Shown here in pieces: positions 22,938 to 35,275 of a stretch of 64,000 nt of DNA. The notes under the pieces are model-generated. The model was given only the letters and a program-made list of their open reading frames with translations, was not told the origin of the DNA and made no database searches. The translations under genes and the position numbers were made by a program. Position 1 is the stretch's first letter. Every line of letters begins with the position of its first letter. Origin of the DNA: Burkholderia singularis (GTDB lineage: Bacteria; Pseudomonadota; Gammaproteobacteria; Burkholderiales; Burkholderiaceae); contig NZ_FXAN01000033.1 of the NCBI RefSeq assembly GCF_900176645.1, positions 1 to 64,000 on the forward strand. The letters run 5' to 3'.

Positions 22938-23315
22938 TCAACCCATCCGGCGCCACGGACGCGGCCCGGCCAGAACATGCGCATGCAGATGGTAGACCTC
23001 CTGTCCACCGCCCGGCCCGGTGTTGATCACGGTCCGGAAGCCGGTTTCGCCGCCAGCGCCGCCGCTCACATACGCACAGCCCAGCTGCTCGGCGAGCCTC
23101 GCAACGAGGACCAACATTCTACCAAGCAGCGGCGCGTCTTCCGCGGTGACGGACGACAGCGTCGGCACGTGCCGGCGCGGGATCACGAGCACATGCGTGT
23201 CGGCCGCGGGCCGGATGTCGCGAAACGCGACGAATTCGTCGTCCTCGTGTACTTTCGTGCTCGGAATGTCGCCCGCTGCGATCTTGCAAAACAGGCAATT
23301 CGGATCGTGACTCAT
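22938..23315 (-). CDS. HIT-family (histidine triad) nucleotide hydrolase, HinT-like
   Basis: 125 residues. N-terminal CLFCKIAAGDIPSTKVHEDD and C-terminal histidine triad VYHLHAHVL are typical of bacterial HinT purine nucleoside phosphoramidases. The enzyme hydrolyses AMP-lysine and related phosphoramidates; the physiological role is unclear. It commonly follows hisE in beta-proteobacteria, with one membrane-protein gene here in between, and precedes tatA. Confidence 0.93.
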   Translation of the reverse strand: MSHDPNCLFCKIAAGDIPSTKVHEDDEFVAFRDIRPAADTHVLVIPRRHVPTLSSVTAEDAPLLGRMLVLVARLAEQLGCAYVSGGAGGETGFRTVINTGPGGGQEVYHLHAHVLAGPRPWRRMG

Positions 23316-23343
23316 CGTGCTCCCTGACGCGCGCTCGCGTGGA

Positions 23344-23730
23344 TCAGAACCAGGCCTGCGGATCGAGCGTCTTGTTGTCGTTCAAAAACAGCCAACCTTT
23401 GATGATGCGATACAGCGTCCAAATCCACACCGCGCCCAGCACGATGAAACCGACGCCGACGATCAGCAGCGCGAACCCGATCAAGTAAGCAATCAGCGCG
23501 CGCCAGAACGTGCGGATCTGCCATTCGAAATGCGCTTGATACGCGGTGCCGACCGTATCGTCGCGCTTCACGTAGTTAATGATGATCGCGACGATGCCCG
23601 TAATACCACCCGTCAGCCAATGAATCGCATAGAGCAGGTAGAGAATGTGCGTCAATGTACGCAGCGATTGCAGGCGTTCGCTGGAAGCCGCGGTCGAGAG
23701 CGACGGCAGCGAATTCGGCGACTCTTGCAT
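23344..23730 (-). CDS. Small membrane protein, DUF4870-like
   Basis: 128 residues from the ATG at 23730 (an ATG at 23754 would add eight). After a polar N-terminal 25 residues there are three hydrophobic helices: THILYLLYAIHWLTGGITGI, FWRALIAYLIGFALLIVGVG and LGAVWIWTLYRIIKGWLFL. The TAYQAHFEWQIRTFW loop between the first two is characteristic of this family. The function is unknown. It is conserved between hisE and the HIT gene in this group. Confidence 0.85.
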   Translation of the reverse strand: MQESPNSLPSLSTAASSERLQSLRTLTHILYLLYAIHWLTGGITGIVAIIINYVKRDDTVGTAYQAHFEWQIRTFWRALIAYLIGFALLIVGVGFIVLGAVWIWTLYRIIKGWLFLNDNKTLDPQAWF

Positions 23731-23784
23731 GATGCTATTCTCCTTTGATGACAAATTTCACGCGCACGCAATCGCGCACCGCTC

Positions 23785-24156
23785 TCATCCGCCGTTCGCC
23801 TCGCGCTCGCGGCGTTTGCGCAGCGCCTTCTCTTCGATGCCGGACATCCCCTCGCGGCGCTCGAGTTCGGCGAGCACGTCGGCGGGACTGAGATCGAAAT
23901 GAGACAGCGCGACGAGACAATGAAACCATAGGTCGGCAACTTCGCCGACGAGCGCGGACGGCGCGCCGCCCTGGCGCACGTCCTTCGCGGCGAGCACCAC
24001 TTCGGTCGCTTCCTCGCCGATTTTCTTCAGCACCGCGTCGTCGCCCTTATGGAAGAGCCGCGACACGTAGGATTGCTCGGGATCGCCGCCCTTGCGGCTG
24101 TCGATCACCGCAGCCAGGCGCAGCAGCGTATCGGTGGTCGTCGATTGTGTGGTCAT
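23785..24156 (-). CDS. hisE: Phosphoribosyl-ATP pyrophosphatase
   Basis: 123 residues from the ATG at 24156; the open frame reads further upstream but that is the shadow of hisI. The MazG-like all-alpha fold shows in [36 protein letters not shown] and [16 protein letters not shown]. It removes pyrophosphate from phosphoribosyl-ATP in the second step of histidine synthesis. The start overlaps the hisI stop by four bases. Here hisE and hisI are separate genes, as usual in beta-proteobacteria, not fused. Confidence 0.96.
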   Translation of the reverse strand: MTTQSTTTDTLLRLAAVIDSRKGGDPEQSYVSRLFHKGDDAVLKKIGEEATEVVLAAKDVRQGGAPSALVGEVADLWFHCLVALSHFDLSPADVLAELERREGMSGIEEKALRKRREREANGG

Positions 24157-24566
24157 TTGTAGATCTGTTCGGGGTCTTTGAGCACCGGATCGACCGCGAT
24201 CCATTCGCCGCCGTCGACGGTGCCGTCGAATTTCTGGAAGAAGCACGAGCGCCGGCCAGTGTGGCACGCGATGCCCGCGACCTGCTCGACCTTCAGCAGC
24301 ACGACGTCCTCGTCGCAATCGAGCCGCACCTCGCGCACATGCTGCACGTGACCCGACTCTTCGCCCTTGAACCACAAGCGCTGCCGCGAGCGTGAAAAAT
24401 ACACCGCGCGCTTGGTCTCGACCGTCTTGGCCAGCGCCTCGCGGTTCATCCACGCGAACATCAGCACGTCACCGGTCGCCGCATCCTGCGCGATCACCGG
24501 CACGAGCCCGTTGCCGTCCCAGCGCACCTTGTCGAGCCAGCCGCCCGGCTTGCGTTCGTCATTCAT
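24153..24566 (-). CDS. hisI: Phosphoribosyl-AMP cyclohydrolase
   Basis: 137 residues. Family motifs are [20 protein letters not shown], the metal-binding [14 protein letters not shown], and HTGRRSCFF. It opens the purine ring of phosphoribosyl-AMP. The hisF stop and hisI start overlap by four bases, as do hisI and hisE, so three genes are translationally chained. Confidence 0.97.
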   Translation of the reverse strand: MNDERKPGGWLDKVRWDGNGLVPVIAQDAATGDVLMFAWMNREALAKTVETKRAVYFSRSRQRLWFKGEESGHVQHVREVRLDCDEDVVLLKVEQVAGIACHTGRRSCFFQKFDGTVDGGEWIAVDPVLKDPEQIYK

Positions 24567-25339
24567 CCCAGCCTCACCGGAATACCGCGCGCGGCCATGA
24601 AGCGCTTTGCCTCACCGACCGTGTGCTCGCCATAGTGAAAGATGCTTGCGGCCAACACGGCGTCCGCGCGGCCGTCGATGATGCCCTCAGCCAGATGCTC
24701 GAGCGAGCCGACGCCGCCCGATGCGATCACGGGCACCGGCACCGCGTCCGACACCGCGCGCGTGAGAGCGAGATCGAAGCCTGCCTTGGTGCCGTCGCGA
24801 TCCATGCTCGTCAGCAGGATCTCGCCCGCGCCGAGCCCGGCCATCTTGCGCGCCCATTCCACCGCCTCGAGGCCGGTTTGCTTGCGGCCGCCGTGCGTGA
24901 ACACTTCCCAGCGCGGCGGCTCGCCATCGGCGGACACGCGCTTCGCGTCGATCGCGACGACGATGCACTGCGAGCCGTATTTATCGGCCGCGTCGCGCAC
25001 GAGCTGAGGATTCGCGACCGCCGACGAATTCATGCTGACCTTGTCCGCACCGGCATTCAAAAGCCGCCGGACGTCCTCGACCGCGCGCACACCGCCGCCC
25101 ACCGTGAGCGGGATGAACACCTGCGACGCAACCGCCTCGATGATCGGCAGGATCAGATCGCGGCCGTCCGACGTCGCGGTAATGTCGAGGAACGTGAGTT
25201 CGTCGGCGCCTTGCTCGTCGTAGCGACGCGCGATCTCGACGGGATCGCCCGCGTCGCGCAACTCGACGAAATTGACGCCCTTGACGACACGCCCGGCGGT
25301 CACGTCGAGACAGGGAATGATGCGTTTAGCTAAAGCCAT
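24563..25339 (-). CDS. hisF: Imidazole glycerol phosphate synthase, cyclase subunit
   Basis: 258 residues from the ATG at 25339 ([20 protein letters not shown]); a start at 25375 would add 12 non-conserved residues. A TIM-barrel with catalytic Asp residues in IIPCLDV and [13 protein letters not shown], and phosphate-binding loops [10 protein letters not shown] and [10 protein letters not shown]. It uses ammonia from HisH to form imidazole glycerol phosphate and AICAR. Confidence 0.97.
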   Translation of the reverse strand: MALAKRIIPCLDVTAGRVVKGVNFVELRDAGDPVEIARRYDEQGADELTFLDITATSDGRDLILPIIEAVASQVFIPLTVGGGVRAVEDVRRLLNAGADKVSMNSSAVANPQLVRDAADKYGSQCIVVAIDAKRVSADGEPPRWEVFTHGGRKQTGLEAVEWARKMAGLGAGEILLTSMDRDGTKAGFDLALTRAVSDAVPVPVIASGGVGSLEHLAEGIIDGRADAVLAASIFHYGEHTVGEAKRFMAARGIPVRLG

Positions 25340-25424
25340 GATGTTGCGCGGCATGCCGCGAGTAATGCCGGCCACGTTCGCGTGGCCGGCTTGGCGAAAA
25401 AACGATCGGCGGATCGGGCGTGCG

Positions 25425-26180
25425 TCAGGCGTCGTCGAGTTCGCCGCTCAGTTCGTCCGCGCGTTTTTGCGCGGCGGCGAAATCGAGATCGCCCGAGTAG
25501 ATCGCGCGGCCGCAAATCACGCCTTCGATGCCTTCGTCCTCCACGCTGCAGAGCTTGTCGATATCCGCGAGGTTGGACAGCCCGCCGCTTGCGATCACCG
25601 GAATGCTGACCGCCTGCGCGAGCTTGACGGTCGCGTCGATGTTGATGCCTTGCAGCATCCCGTCGCGGCCGATATCGGTGTACACGATCGACTCGACGCC
25701 GTAATCCTCGAACTTCTTCGCAAGATCGACCACTTCATGGCCCGTCAGCTTGCTCCAGCCATCGGTTGCAACCTTGCCGTCCTTCGCGTCGAGGCCGACG
25801 ATGATGCTGCCCGCGAACGCGCTGCACGCGTCCTGCAGAAAGCCCGGGTCCTTCACCGCCGCCGTGCCGATGATCACGTAGGACAACCCGGCATCCAGAT
25901 ATTTCTCGATCGTCTCGAGGCTGCGGATGCCGCCGCCCAGTTGCACGGGAATCTCGTCGCCGACTTCATCGAGAATGGCCTCGATCGCGTCGAGATTTTT
26001 CGGCTTGCCGGCGAATGCGCCGTTCAGATCGACGAGATGCAACCGCCGCGCCCCGAGATTGACCCATTTACGGGCCATCGCCGCGGGATCCTCGGAAAAA
26101 ATCGTCGCCTGGTCCATATCGCCTTGTTTGAGGCGCACACACTGACCGTCTTTAAGATCGATGGCCGGAATCAGCAGCAT
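25425..26180 (-). CDS. hisA: Phosphoribosylformimino-AICAR isomerase
   Basis: 251 residues, a TIM-barrel paralogous to HisF. It begins [20 protein letters not shown] with the catalytic Asp in AIDLK, and has [14 protein letters not shown] with the second Asp and the phosphate loops [10 protein letters not shown] and [10 protein letters not shown]. It catalyses the Amadori isomerisation before HisHF. It lies 85 bases upstream of hisF and 166 bases downstream of hisH. Confidence 0.97.
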   Translation of the reverse strand: MLLIPAIDLKDGQCVRLKQGDMDQATIFSEDPAAMARKWVNLGARRLHLVDLNGAFAGKPKNLDAIEAILDEVGDEIPVQLGGGIRSLETIEKYLDAGLSYVIIGTAAVKDPGFLQDACSAFAGSIIVGLDAKDGKVATDGWSKLTGHEVVDLAKKFEDYGVESIVYTDIGRDGMLQGINIDATVKLAQAVSIPVIASGGLSNLADIDKLCSVEDEGIEGVICGRAIYSGDLDFAAAQKRADELSGELDDA

Positions 26181-26346
26181 AGCAATCGGGTGTTATCAGG
26201 GGAAAATGAAGTGATCGAAAGGCGTGCGCCGGCCCATCCGGTGCGATGCCGTGTCGCTAGTTTAGTACAACTCGTTGCGCGCAACTGCCCGGAAAGCCCG
26301 TGTGACGGGCGTTTTGCGTAAATTGCGTGTCGCTGCCGCGCCACGG

Positions 26347-26988
26347 TCACGGGTTCCAATGGACAAAATTCCGGTACAGCCGCAAGCCTGCCTGCGCGCT
26401 TTTTTCCGGGTGAAATTGGGTCGCGAAGAGATTGTCGCGCGCCACCGCCGACGTAAACACGCCGCCATAATCGGTTTCGCCCGCAATGTGCGCCGGATCG
26501 TCCGTTGCGACGTAATAGCTATGCACGAAATAGAAGTAAGCGTCGTCCGGCACGCCGTCCCACAACGGATGCGGCCGCGTCTGGCGCACGCGGTTCCAGC
26601 CCATCTGCGGCACCTTGAAGCGCGAGCCGTCGTCCTGCAGCCGGCCGTCAAGCTCGAAGCGCAGCACCTTGCCCGCCATCAGACCGAGGCCCGGCGTATC
26701 GCCTTCCGAACTCCAATCGAACAGCATCTGCTCGCCGATGCACACCCCGAGCAGCGGCTTGGTGCGCGCTGCGTCGACCACCGCATCCCTGAGGCCGGAC
26801 TCGTTCAGGCAGCGCATGCAGTCCGGCATCGCGCCTTGGCCCGGCAGCACGACGCGGTCCGCCGCGCGAATCCCTTCAGGCCGACCGACGATCGCCACGT
26901 CGGCGGCTGGCTCCGCTTTCATGAGCGCCTGCGCGACCGAGCGCAGGTTGCCCATCCCATAATCCACAATCGCAATCGAAGTTTTCAT
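26347..26988 (-). CDS. hisH: Imidazole glycerol phosphate synthase, glutaminase subunit
   Basis: 213 residues from the ATG at 26988. Class I glutamine amidotransferase: [16 protein letters not shown] at the start, oxyanion PGQGAMPDC, nucleophilic Cys in [10 protein letters not shown], and the His-Glu pair in TQFHPEKSA. It supplies ammonia to HisF. Confidence 0.97.
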   Translation of the reverse strand: MKTSIAIVDYGMGNLRSVAQALMKAEPAADVAIVGRPEGIRAADRVVLPGQGAMPDCMRCLNESGLRDAVVDAARTKPLLGVCIGEQMLFDWSSEGDTPGLGLMAGKVLRFELDGRLQDDGSRFKVPQMGWNRVRQTRPHPLWDGVPDDAYFYFVHSYYVATDDPAHIAGETDYGGVFTSAVARDNLFATQFHPEKSAQAGLRLYRNFVHWNP

Positions 26989-27135
26989 GTCAGCTTTGCA
27001 AGGGACCGGAGCCGGCGCGGCAGCGCCCGTTCCAGATCGACAAATACTTACCGGGCCGCCCCCGGCAGACAGCCCTGCCCGGCAAGCGTGCCCCATCCGT
27101 CGGCAATAGCGGCCCGAGCCGGCGCGGCGGCGGTT

Positions 27136-27756
27136 TCATTTCAGTCCAGGCAACAAGGCCTTGATGCCGTTGGCAATGAATTCGACGGCCAGCGCGGCCA
27201 GCATCAAACCCATCAGCCGCGTGACGATGTTGATGCCGGTGCGGCCGATCCAGTTCGCGATCGGCTCGGCCAGCTGCATCGCACCAAAACACAGCAGCGC
27301 GAGCACCGCGCCGATCGCGACGAGCCCGAACCGGTCATACCAGTGGTGAGCGCCCGCCGCATAAACAATCACCGTGCTAATCGAGCCCGGCCCGGTGAGC
27401 AGCGGAATGGCAAGCGGAACGACCGCGATGCTGTTCTTCGATTCCGCCTCGTCCCGCTCCTCCGGCGTCGAGCGCGTGTTGCTGGTCTGCGCGTTGAGCA
27501 TCGAAATCGCCATCAACAGCATGATGATCCCGCCGCCCGCCTGCAGCGAGCCGACCGAAATACCGAAGAAATCGATGATCTGCTGGCCGAGCAACGCCGT
27601 CACCGCAATCACGCAGAACACCGACACTGTCGCGATGCGGATGGTGTGATGGCGCTCCGCGTCCGACTGCTGAGCGGTCAGGCTCAGAAAAAACGGCACC
27701 GCGCCGAGCGGATTGATCAGCGCGAGCAGTGAAATGAACGATTTGAGCAGGTCCAT
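27136..27756 (-). CDS. MarC-family membrane protein
   Basis: 206 residues from the ATG at 27756. Six hydrophobic segments with the family signature SLLALINPLGAVPFFLSLTA in the first and IAVVPLAIPLLTGPGSISTV in the fourth. MarC proteins are integral inner-membrane proteins without an established function; the old link to multiple antibiotic resistance was not upheld. The gene lies between hisB and hisH in the his gene series, on the same strand. Confidence 0.93.
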   Translation of the reverse strand: MDLLKSFISLLALINPLGAVPFFLSLTAQQSDAERHHTIRIATVSVFCVIAVTALLGQQIIDFFGISVGSLQAGGGIIMLLMAISMLNAQTSNTRSTPEERDEAESKNSIAVVPLAIPLLTGPGSISTVIVYAAGAHHWYDRFGLVAIGAVLALLCFGAMQLAEPIANWIGRTGINIVTRLMGLMLAALAVEFIANGIKALLPGLK

Positions 27757-27810
27757 CGCGATCCGGCGCAACCGCCGAAGCCAGTGGGTCGTTGTCTGTT
27801 CAGCCTGAAC

Positions 27811-28398
27811 TCAGAGGCTGCCCTTCGTCGACGGAATCTGCCCCGCCGCGCGTTCGTCCAGCTCCACCGCCATCCTCAGCGCGCGACCGAACGCCTTGAA
27901 CACCGTCTCGAGCTGATGGTGCGCATTGACGCCGCGCAGATTGTCGATATGCAGCGTCACACCCGCATGATTGACGAAGCCGCGGAAAAATTCGATCGAC
28001 AGATCGACGTCGAACGTGCCGATCCGCGCGCGCGTGAACGGCACATGGAATTCGAGGCCCGGACGCCCGGAGAAATCGATCACGACGCGCGACAGCGCCT
28101 CGTCGAGCGGCACATAAGCATGGCCGTAGCGGCGAATCCCCTTCTTGTCGCCGACCGCTTTCGCCACGGCCTGGCCAAGCGTGATGCCGACGTCCTCGAC
28201 CGTATGGTGATCGTCGATGTGGGTGTCGCCATGCGCTTCGATATCGAGATCGACGAGACCATGGCGCGCGATCTGATCGAGCATATGGTCGAGAAACGGC
28301 ACGCCGGTCGCGAGCTTTTGCTTGCCCGCGCCGTCGAGGTCGATCTTCACACGGATCTGCGTTTCGCTAGTGTTGCGAACGACTTGCGCCACGCGCAT
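27811..28398 (-). CDS. hisB: Imidazoleglycerol-phosphate dehydratase
   Basis: 195 residues, the monofunctional type without the phosphatase domain found in enteric bacteria. The metal-binding motifs are [26 protein letters not shown] and [15 protein letters not shown]. It dehydrates imidazole glycerol phosphate. It lies 63 bases after hisC and 54 before the marC-type gene. Confidence 0.97.
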   Translation of the reverse strand: MRVAQVVRNTSETQIRVKIDLDGAGKQKLATGVPFLDHMLDQIARHGLVDLDIEAHGDTHIDDHHTVEDVGITLGQAVAKAVGDKKGIRRYGHAYVPLDEALSRVVIDFSGRPGLEFHVPFTRARIGTFDVDLSIEFFRGFVNHAGVTLHIDNLRGVNAHHQLETVFKAFGRALRMAVELDERAAGQIPSTKGSL

Positions 28399-28461
28399 GG
28401 TGATTCCTTGAATTGACTGAATTAAATGGGGACCCGAAACGCGGCGCCCCGAGGTGGCCCG

Positions 28462-29532
28462 TCAGGGCAGCGCCAGCTTCAACGCGGCCAGAAGACGCGC
28501 ATTTTCGTCGGGAGACCCAATCGTTATGCGCAAGCAATCGGCCAGCAACGGATGCATTTTACTCACGTTTTTGACCAGCACCCGCTCGGTCAAAAGGACA
28601 TCGAACGCGGCAGCCGCGTCCGGCACCCGCACCAGCAGGAAATTCGCCGCGCTCGGAAACACCGTCGCGCCCGGCAGCGCGCCGATCGCCTGCGCCAGGC
28701 CGGCGCGCGCCGCGCACAACTCGGCGGCCTGCGCATCGAGCACGTCCAGATGCGCAAGCAGATATTCGGCCGCCGCCTGCGTGAGCACGTTGACGTTATA
28801 AGGCGGGCGCACCTTGTCGAAGTGCGCGAGCCACGCCGGCCGCCCGACGAGATAGCCCAGGCGGATGCCCGCGAGCCCGAGCTTCGACATCGTGCGCATC
28901 ACCACCACGTTGTCGAACTCGTCCGCGCGCGGCAGCCAGCTATGCTGCGCGAACGGCTGGTACGCCTCGTCGATCACGACGAGGCTCGCGCGCGCGGCCG
29001 CGATGATCCGCTCGATGTCGCGCTGCGCGAACAGCGTGCCTGTCGGGTTGTTCGGGTAGGCGAGATAGACGAGCGCCGGCTGGTGCTCGGCAAGCGCCGC
29101 GAGCATCGCGTCGACGTCGAGCGTCAGATCGGCCGCGAGCGGCACGCCGACGAAGTCAAGCTGCGCGAGCCGCGCGAGTTGCTCGTACATCGTGAAGCCC
29201 GGCACCGGCGCGAGCACCTTCGCGCCCGGTTTCGCGCATGCGGTCGCGAGCATCGCGATAATTTCGTCCGAGCCGTTGCCAAGCAGCACGTCGCAGCCGG
29301 CGGGCACGCGCATCGCCGTGCGCAGCGCGTCGATCAGCGCGGCGGGACGCGGCGCCGGATAGCGGTTCAGCGCGACCTGCGCAAGGCGCGCGCCGAGCCC
29401 GGCCGCGAGCGGCTGGGGCAGCCCATACGGGTTCTCCATCGCGTCGAGCTTCACGAAGCCCGTCGCGTCGGGCACCGGATAGCTGGTCATCGCGAGCACG
29501 TCGCGGCGAATGATGTCTTCTGGCGTGGTCAT
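28462..29532 (-). CDS. hisC: Histidinol-phosphate aminotransferase
   Basis: 356 residues, a class I/II pyridoxal-phosphate enzyme. Motifs are [20 protein letters not shown] at the N-terminus, the substrate region YPNNPTG, the cofactor Asp in [11 protein letters not shown] and the Schiff-base Lys in [18 protein letters not shown]. It lies 142 bases downstream of hisD. Confidence 0.96.
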   Translation of the reverse strand: MTTPEDIIRRDVLAMTSYPVPDATGFVKLDAMENPYGLPQPLAAGLGARLAQVALNRYPAPRPAALIDALRTAMRVPAGCDVLLGNGSDEIIAMLATACAKPGAKVLAPVPGFTMYEQLARLAQLDFVGVPLAADLTLDVDAMLAALAEHQPALVYLAYPNNPTGTLFAQRDIERIIAAARASLVVIDEAYQPFAQHSWLPRADEFDNVVVMRTMSKLGLAGIRLGYLVGRPAWLAHFDKVRPPYNVNVLTQAAAEYLLAHLDVLDAQAAELCAARAGLAQAIGALPGATVFPSAANFLLVRVPDAAAAFDVLLTERVLVKNVSKMHPLLADCLRITIGSPDENARLLAALKLALP

Positions 29533-29674
29533 GGCGGCGGCGGCGTCATGCGCCGCATGGTTCCGGCAAAGCGCGCCCGCGCGAGGCCCGGCATCGCGCG
29601 AGACGGCTCGGCCGGCCGGGTCTCGGGGGATCGTCTTTCTGGTTGCTCCAGCTCGCGTCGCGCTTGCGCGGCGC

Positions 29675-30997
<1,323 letters not shown>

Positions 30998-31037
30998 GCT
31001 GTCATCCGTTCCGTAATACGCCGAAAGCCTTTCAGGG

Positions 31038-31697
31038 TCAGATTCCGTCTCGCCTGGACGCACGTTCGAACGCGTCGAGGAACGGCTTCAGCGCGGCGCG
31101 CTTGAGCTTCAGCGCGGCCTGGTTCACGACGAGGCGTGACGAGATCGGCATGATCTCCTCGACCTCGACCAAATTGTTCGCCTTCAACGTGCCGCCCGAG
31201 CTCACCAGATCGACGATCGCGTCGGCAAGGCCGACGAGCGGCGCAAGCTCCATCGAACCGTACAGTTTGATCAGGTCGACGTGCACCCCCTTCGCGGCGA
31301 AATGCTCGCGGGCGGTCTGCACGTACTTCGTCGCCACGCGCAACCGCGCGCCCTGGCGCACCGCGTTCGCATAATCAAAGCCCGCCGGCACCGCCACCGA
31401 CATCCGGCAGCGCGCGATGTCCAGGTCGATCGGCTGGTAGAGCCCCGAGCCGCCGTGCTCGATCAGCACGTCCTTGCCGGCCACGCCGAAATCGGCCGCG
31501 CCGTACTCGACGTAGGTGGGCACGTCCGTCGCCCGCACGACGATCACGCGCAGGTTCGGATCGGTGGTCGGCAGGATCAGCTTGCGCGAACGCTCCGGAT
31601 CCTCGGCGACCGTCACGCCCGCTGCCGCGAGCAGCGGCACGGTTTCCTCAAAGATACGCCCTTTCGACAACGCCAGCGTCAACGGTGCGCTCGTCAT
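31038..31697 (-). CDS. hisG: ATP phosphoribosyltransferase, short form
   Basis: 219 residues from the ATG at 31697, overlapping the murA stop by four bases. The frame continues upstream but that region is the shadow of murA. Motifs are [40 protein letters not shown], and the PRPP loop [14 protein letters not shown]. The C-terminal regulatory domain is absent, so this is the short form, which needs a HisZ partner; no hisZ is seen in the window. It opens the histidine genes. Confidence 0.96.
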   Translation of the reverse strand: MTSAPLTLALSKGRIFEETVPLLAAAGVTVAEDPERSRKLILPTTDPNLRVIVVRATDVPTYVEYGAADFGVAGKDVLIEHGGSGLYQPIDLDIARCRMSVAVPAGFDYANAVRQGARLRVATKYVQTAREHFAAKGVHVDLIKLYGSMELAPLVGLADAIVDLVSSGGTLKANNLVEVEEIMPISSRLVVNQAALKLKRAALKPFLDAFERASRRDGI

Positions 31698-33043
31698 GCT
31701 TGGCTCCCCGAAATACGGCGCACGCTCGCGCCGACGGCCGTCAGCTTCGCTTCCATCCGGTCGTAGCCACGGTCGAGATGATAGATCCGCTCGACGAGCG
31801 TCTCGCCGTGCGCGGTCAGCCCCGCGATCACGAGGCTCGCGGACGCGCGCAGGTCGGTCGCCATCACGTTCGCGCCGGACAGCCTCGGCACGCCCGCGAC
31901 GAGCGCCGTGTTGCCGTCGATCGTGATATTCGCGCCGAGCCGGTTCAACTCCTGCACGTGCATGAAACGGTTCTCGAAAATCGTCTCGATCACCGGCGCG
32001 GTGCCGTCCGCGACCGTGTTGAGCGCCATGAACTGCGCCTGCATGTCGGTCGGAAACGCCGGATATTCGGACGTGCGGATCGCCACCGCCCGCGGGCGGC
32101 GGTCCATCCGCACGCGCAGCCAATCGTCGCCTTCGTCGATCGTCACACCGGCTTCGCGCAGCTTGTCGATCACCGCGTCGAGAATGTGCGCGCGCATGCC
32201 GGTCAGCGTCACGTCGCCGCCCGCCGCCGCGACCGCGCACAGGAACGTGCCTGCCTCGATCCGGTCCGCAATCACCGTGTGCGCCGCGCCGTGCAGCGCG
32301 TCGACGCCTTGGATCACGAGCCGGTCGGTGCCGATCCCGTCGATGCGCGCGCCCATCGCGACGAGCAGGCGCGCGAGATCGGCCACTTCCGGCTCGCGCG
32401 CGGCATTCTCGATCACCGTCTCGCCGTCGGCAAGCGTCGCCGCCATCAGCAGGTTCTCGGTGCCGGTGACGGTGATCATGTCGGTGACGATCCGCGCGCC
32501 CTTCAGACGTTTCGCGCGCGCCTCGATGTAGCCGTGTTCGATCTGAATCTCCGCGCCCATCGCCTGCAGGCCCTTGATGTGCTGATCCACCGGCCGCGCG
32601 CCGATCGCGCAACCGCCCGGCAGCGACACCTTCGCATAACCGAAGCGCGCAACGAGCGGCCCGAGCACGAGAATCGACGCGCGCATCGTCTTCACGAGTT
32701 CGTAGGGCGCGACCGGATTGTCGACGCGCGATGCGTCGAGCGCGACGCGCGCGCCGCCCGTCTCTTCGCGCACCCCCATCTGGGCGAGCAGCTTGAGCAT
32801 CGTGCGCACGTCCTTCAGGTCCGGCACGTTGTCCAGATGAACGGGTTGCGCGCTCAAAAGGCTCGCGCAAAGAATCGGCAGCGCCGCATTCTTCGCGCCC
32901 GACACCGCGATCTCGCCGGCCAGACGCCGGCCGCCGTCGATCGCGAGCTTGTCCATCCCTGATCCCTGCGCTTCCCGATTATCGGCCGGGGCTACCGTGG
33001 CGACGCGCTCGACGGCGTCGCGTTCGTTGACGGTGACTTGCAC
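31694..33043 (-). CDS. murA: UDP-N-acetylglucosamine enolpyruvyl transferase
   Basis: 449 residues, first committed step of peptidoglycan synthesis. After a non-conserved 29-residue N-terminal extension come [30 protein letters not shown] and the active-site Cys loop [15 protein letters not shown] (target of fosfomycin). An internal ATG at 32956 gives a protein of the more usual length (about 420), so the start is uncertain. It lies between ibaG and hisG, overlapping the latter. Confidence 0.96.
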   Translation of the reverse strand: MQVTVNERDAVERVATVAPADNREAQGSGMDKLAIDGGRRLAGEIAVSGAKNAALPILCASLLSAQPVHLDNVPDLKDVRTMLKLLAQMGVREETGGARVALDASRVDNPVAPYELVKTMRASILVLGPLVARFGYAKVSLPGGCAIGARPVDQHIKGLQAMGAEIQIEHGYIEARAKRLKGARIVTDMITVTGTENLLMAATLADGETVIENAAREPEVADLARLLVAMGARIDGIGTDRLVIQGVDALHGAAHTVIADRIEAGTFLCAVAAAGGDVTLTGMRAHILDAVIDKLREAGVTIDEGDDWLRVRMDRRPRAVAIRTSEYPAFPTDMQAQFMALNTVADGTAPVIETIFENRFMHVQELNRLGANITIDGNTALVAGVPRLSGANVMATDLRASASLVIAGLTAHGETLVERIYHLDRGYDRMEAKLTAVGASVRRISGSQA

Positions 33044-33056
33044 TAGGCGTTTCCGG

Positions 33057-33296
33057 TTATACGTTCTGCCATTCGGCGGGCGTCAGCGTTTTCATGCTGA
33101 GCGCGTGGATTTCCTGCTTCATGCGCTCGCCGAGCGCCGCATACACGAGCTGATGCCGCGCGACCGGCCGCTTGCCCTCGAACGCGGGCGACACGATCGT
33201 CGCGTAAAAATGCTGGCCGTCGCCTTCGACTTCCAGATGAGTGCAGGCAAGGCCCGCCTCGATGTATTGCTTGACCTGTTCGGGAGTCGGCAACAT
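33057..33296 (-). CDS. ibaG: BolA-family protein, IbaG-like
   Basis: 79 residues with the BolA fold: [60 protein letters not shown]. The Cys and His that bind iron-sulfur clusters with monothiol glutaredoxin are present. The placement directly before murA and after the Mla genes is typical of IbaG. Confidence 0.93.
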   Translation of the reverse strand: MLPTPEQVKQYIEAGLACTHLEVEGDGQHFYATIVSPAFEGKRPVARHQLVYAALGERMKQEIHALSMKTLTPAEWQNV

Positions 33297-33396
33297 GACA
33301 TGCTCCTCTGTGCATCAATGTGCGTCGCGCCGCGTCGGGCGTGCAGGCGTGCGCGAGCAGCGCGCGGCAGACGCGGCGGACGGAATTGGCTTCATT

Positions 33397-34152
33397 TCAA
33401 TGGCGCAGCTTATAGCCGGTCGCGAGCAAACGCATCGCGATCAGTGCAAGCAGCACGAAAAATCCGGCGACGATCGCGAGGCTCGCGGCGGGATTGACAT
33501 CGGCGACGCCGAAGAACCCGTAGCGAAAGCCGTCGATCATGTAGAAAAACGGATTGAGCCTCGACAACGCGCGCCAGACATGCGGCAGCGAGTGCGTCGA
33601 ATAGAACACGCCAGACAGGAACGTGAGCGGCATGATGAGGAAGTTCTGAAATGCGGCAAGCTGGTCGAATTTCTCGGCCCAGATGCCGGCGATGAGGCCG
33701 AGCGTGCCGAGGATCGCCGAGCCGAGCAGCGCGAACGCGACGATGTAGAACGGCGCGGCGAAGCCGACCGGGATAAACCAGATCGTCACGGCGAACACGC
33801 CCGCGCCGACCGCGAGCCCGCGCACCACCGACGCGAGCACATAAGCGCCGAAGATATCCGCATACGACAGCGGCGGCAGCAGCATGAACACCAAATTGCC
33901 GGTGATCTTCGATTGGATCAGCGAGGACGAGCTGTTTGCGAACGCGTTCTGCAGCACGCTCATCATCACGAGGCCCGGCACGAGAAAGCTCACGTATTCG
34001 ACACCCGGATACACGTTCACGCGCCCGGTGAGCGCGTGGCCAAAGATCGTCAAATACAGCAGCGCGGTGACGACGGGCGCGAGCACCGTCTGGAACGACA
34101 CCTTCCAGAACCGCAGAATCTCCTTGTGGAACAACGTGCGAAACCCGTTCAT
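33397..34152 (-). CDS. yadH: ABC-2 type transporter permease, YadH-like
   Basis: 251 residues from the ATG at 34152, overlapping the ATPase stop by four bases. Six hydrophobic segments and the ABC-2 signature LNPFFYMIDGFRYGFFG near the end; earlier LVPGLVMMSVLQNAFANSSS and FLIMPLTFLSGVFYS are typical of the YadH/NodJ/DrrB group. With the upstream ATPase it forms an exporter of unknown substrate. Confidence 0.92.
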   Translation of the reverse strand: MNGFRTLFHKEILRFWKVSFQTVLAPVVTALLYLTIFGHALTGRVNVYPGVEYVSFLVPGLVMMSVLQNAFANSSSSLIQSKITGNLVFMLLPPLSYADIFGAYVLASVVRGLAVGAGVFAVTIWFIPVGFAAPFYIVAFALLGSAILGTLGLIAGIWAEKFDQLAAFQNFLIMPLTFLSGVFYSTHSLPHVWRALSRLNPFFYMIDGFRYGFFGVADVNPAASLAIVAGFFVLLALIAMRLLATGYKLRH

Positions 34153-35075
34153 GCCAAGCCCTCGACGACTTCCGCGCCGTTCATGATTTGCATGAACACA
34201 TCCTCCAGATCGGCCTTGCGGATCTCGATCTCGTCGAAGCCGCAACCGGCCGCACGGCATCGCGCAAGAATCCTCTCGACCTCGTCATAATCGCCGACGC
34301 GCAGCAGATGGCCGGGCGCGGACGCTGGCTCAGCCTCGACCTCGAGCGCACGCAGTTCGGCAGGCAGCACACCGCGCGACAGGCGCACGAACAGTTGCAG
34401 CCCCGAGAAGCGCTGCAGCAGCGCGCGGGTGCGCTCGAGCGCGACGACTTCGCCGCGCCTGAGCATCGCGATCCGGTCGCACAGCGCCTGCGCCTCTTCG
34501 AGATAGTGCGTCGTCAGCACGATCGTATGGCCTTCGCGGTTCAGCCGCGAAATGAACTTCCACAGCGTCTGGCGCAGTTCGACATCGACGCCCGCGGTCG
34601 GCTCGTCGAGCACGATCACGGGCGGCCGGTGAACGAGCGCCTGCGCGACCAGCACGCGCCGCTTCATCCCGCCCGACAGCGCGCGCATGTTCGAATCGGC
34701 TTTATCGGCCAGGCCGAGGTTGTCCATGACTTCGTCGATCCAGTCGTCGTTGCGGCGCAGCCCGAAATAGCCCGACTGGATCCTGAGCGTCTCGCGCACC
34801 GAGAAGAACGGATCGAACACCAGCTCCTGCGGCACGACGCCAAGTGCGCGCCGCGCCGCGCGGAAATCCTTGACGACGTCGTGGCCGCGCACCGAGACGG
34901 TGCCTTCGTCGGCACGCGCGAGGCCGGCAAGAATGCTGATGAGCGTGGTCTTACCTGCACCGTTGGGGCCGAGCAAGCCGAAAAACTCGCCTTCGTCGAC
35001 CGACAGGCTGACACCCTTGAGCGCCTGAAGCGATTTGTAGCGCTTCTTGACGTGACGGATTTCTATCGCTGACAT
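34149..35075 (-). CDS. yadG: ABC exporter ATP-binding protein, YadG-like
   Basis: 308 residues from the ATG at 35075, the same length as E. coli YadG. Walker A GPNGAGKTT, signature SGGMKRRVLVAQALVHRPPV, Walker B VIVLDEPTAG, and the switch His in LTTHYLEEA. A C-terminal domain typical of DrrA/NodI-type exporters follows. It lies about 200 bases downstream of mlaB on the same strand and is coupled to the permease gene. Confidence 0.93.
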   Translation of the reverse strand: MSAIEIRHVKKRYKSLQALKGVSLSVDEGEFFGLLGPNGAGKTTLISILAGLARADEGTVSVRGHDVVKDFRAARRALGVVPQELVFDPFFSVRETLRIQSGYFGLRRNDDWIDEVMDNLGLADKADSNMRALSGGMKRRVLVAQALVHRPPVIVLDEPTAGVDVELRQTLWKFISRLNREGHTIVLTTHYLEEAQALCDRIAMLRRGEVVALERTRALLQRFSGLQLFVRLSRGVLPAELRALEVEAEPASAPGHLLRVGDYDEVERILARCRAAGCGFDEIEIRKADLEDVFMQIMNGAEVVEGLA

Positions 35076-35275
35076 GACTGAGCGCGGCCCGGCGGCCGCG
35101 ATGCCTTCTTTATGCTGATGCGCAAGGAGGAAATGGGGACCGTTCGGCAGTCCTGCAAAACGGTTGATTATAGGGCAAACCGGCCAAGCCGGCCGGGGAA
35201 CCCCAATGAGCAAGCCGGAGCCCGGCGGCCCGCTTGCGGCGGCGCGTCAGCCGCCGGCGGGCCTCGATGCGAGCG

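Noticed and set aside
31698-32870. Long upstream extension of the hisG frame
   Set aside because: It is the shadow of murA on the same strand in another frame; HisG homology begins at the ATG at 31697.
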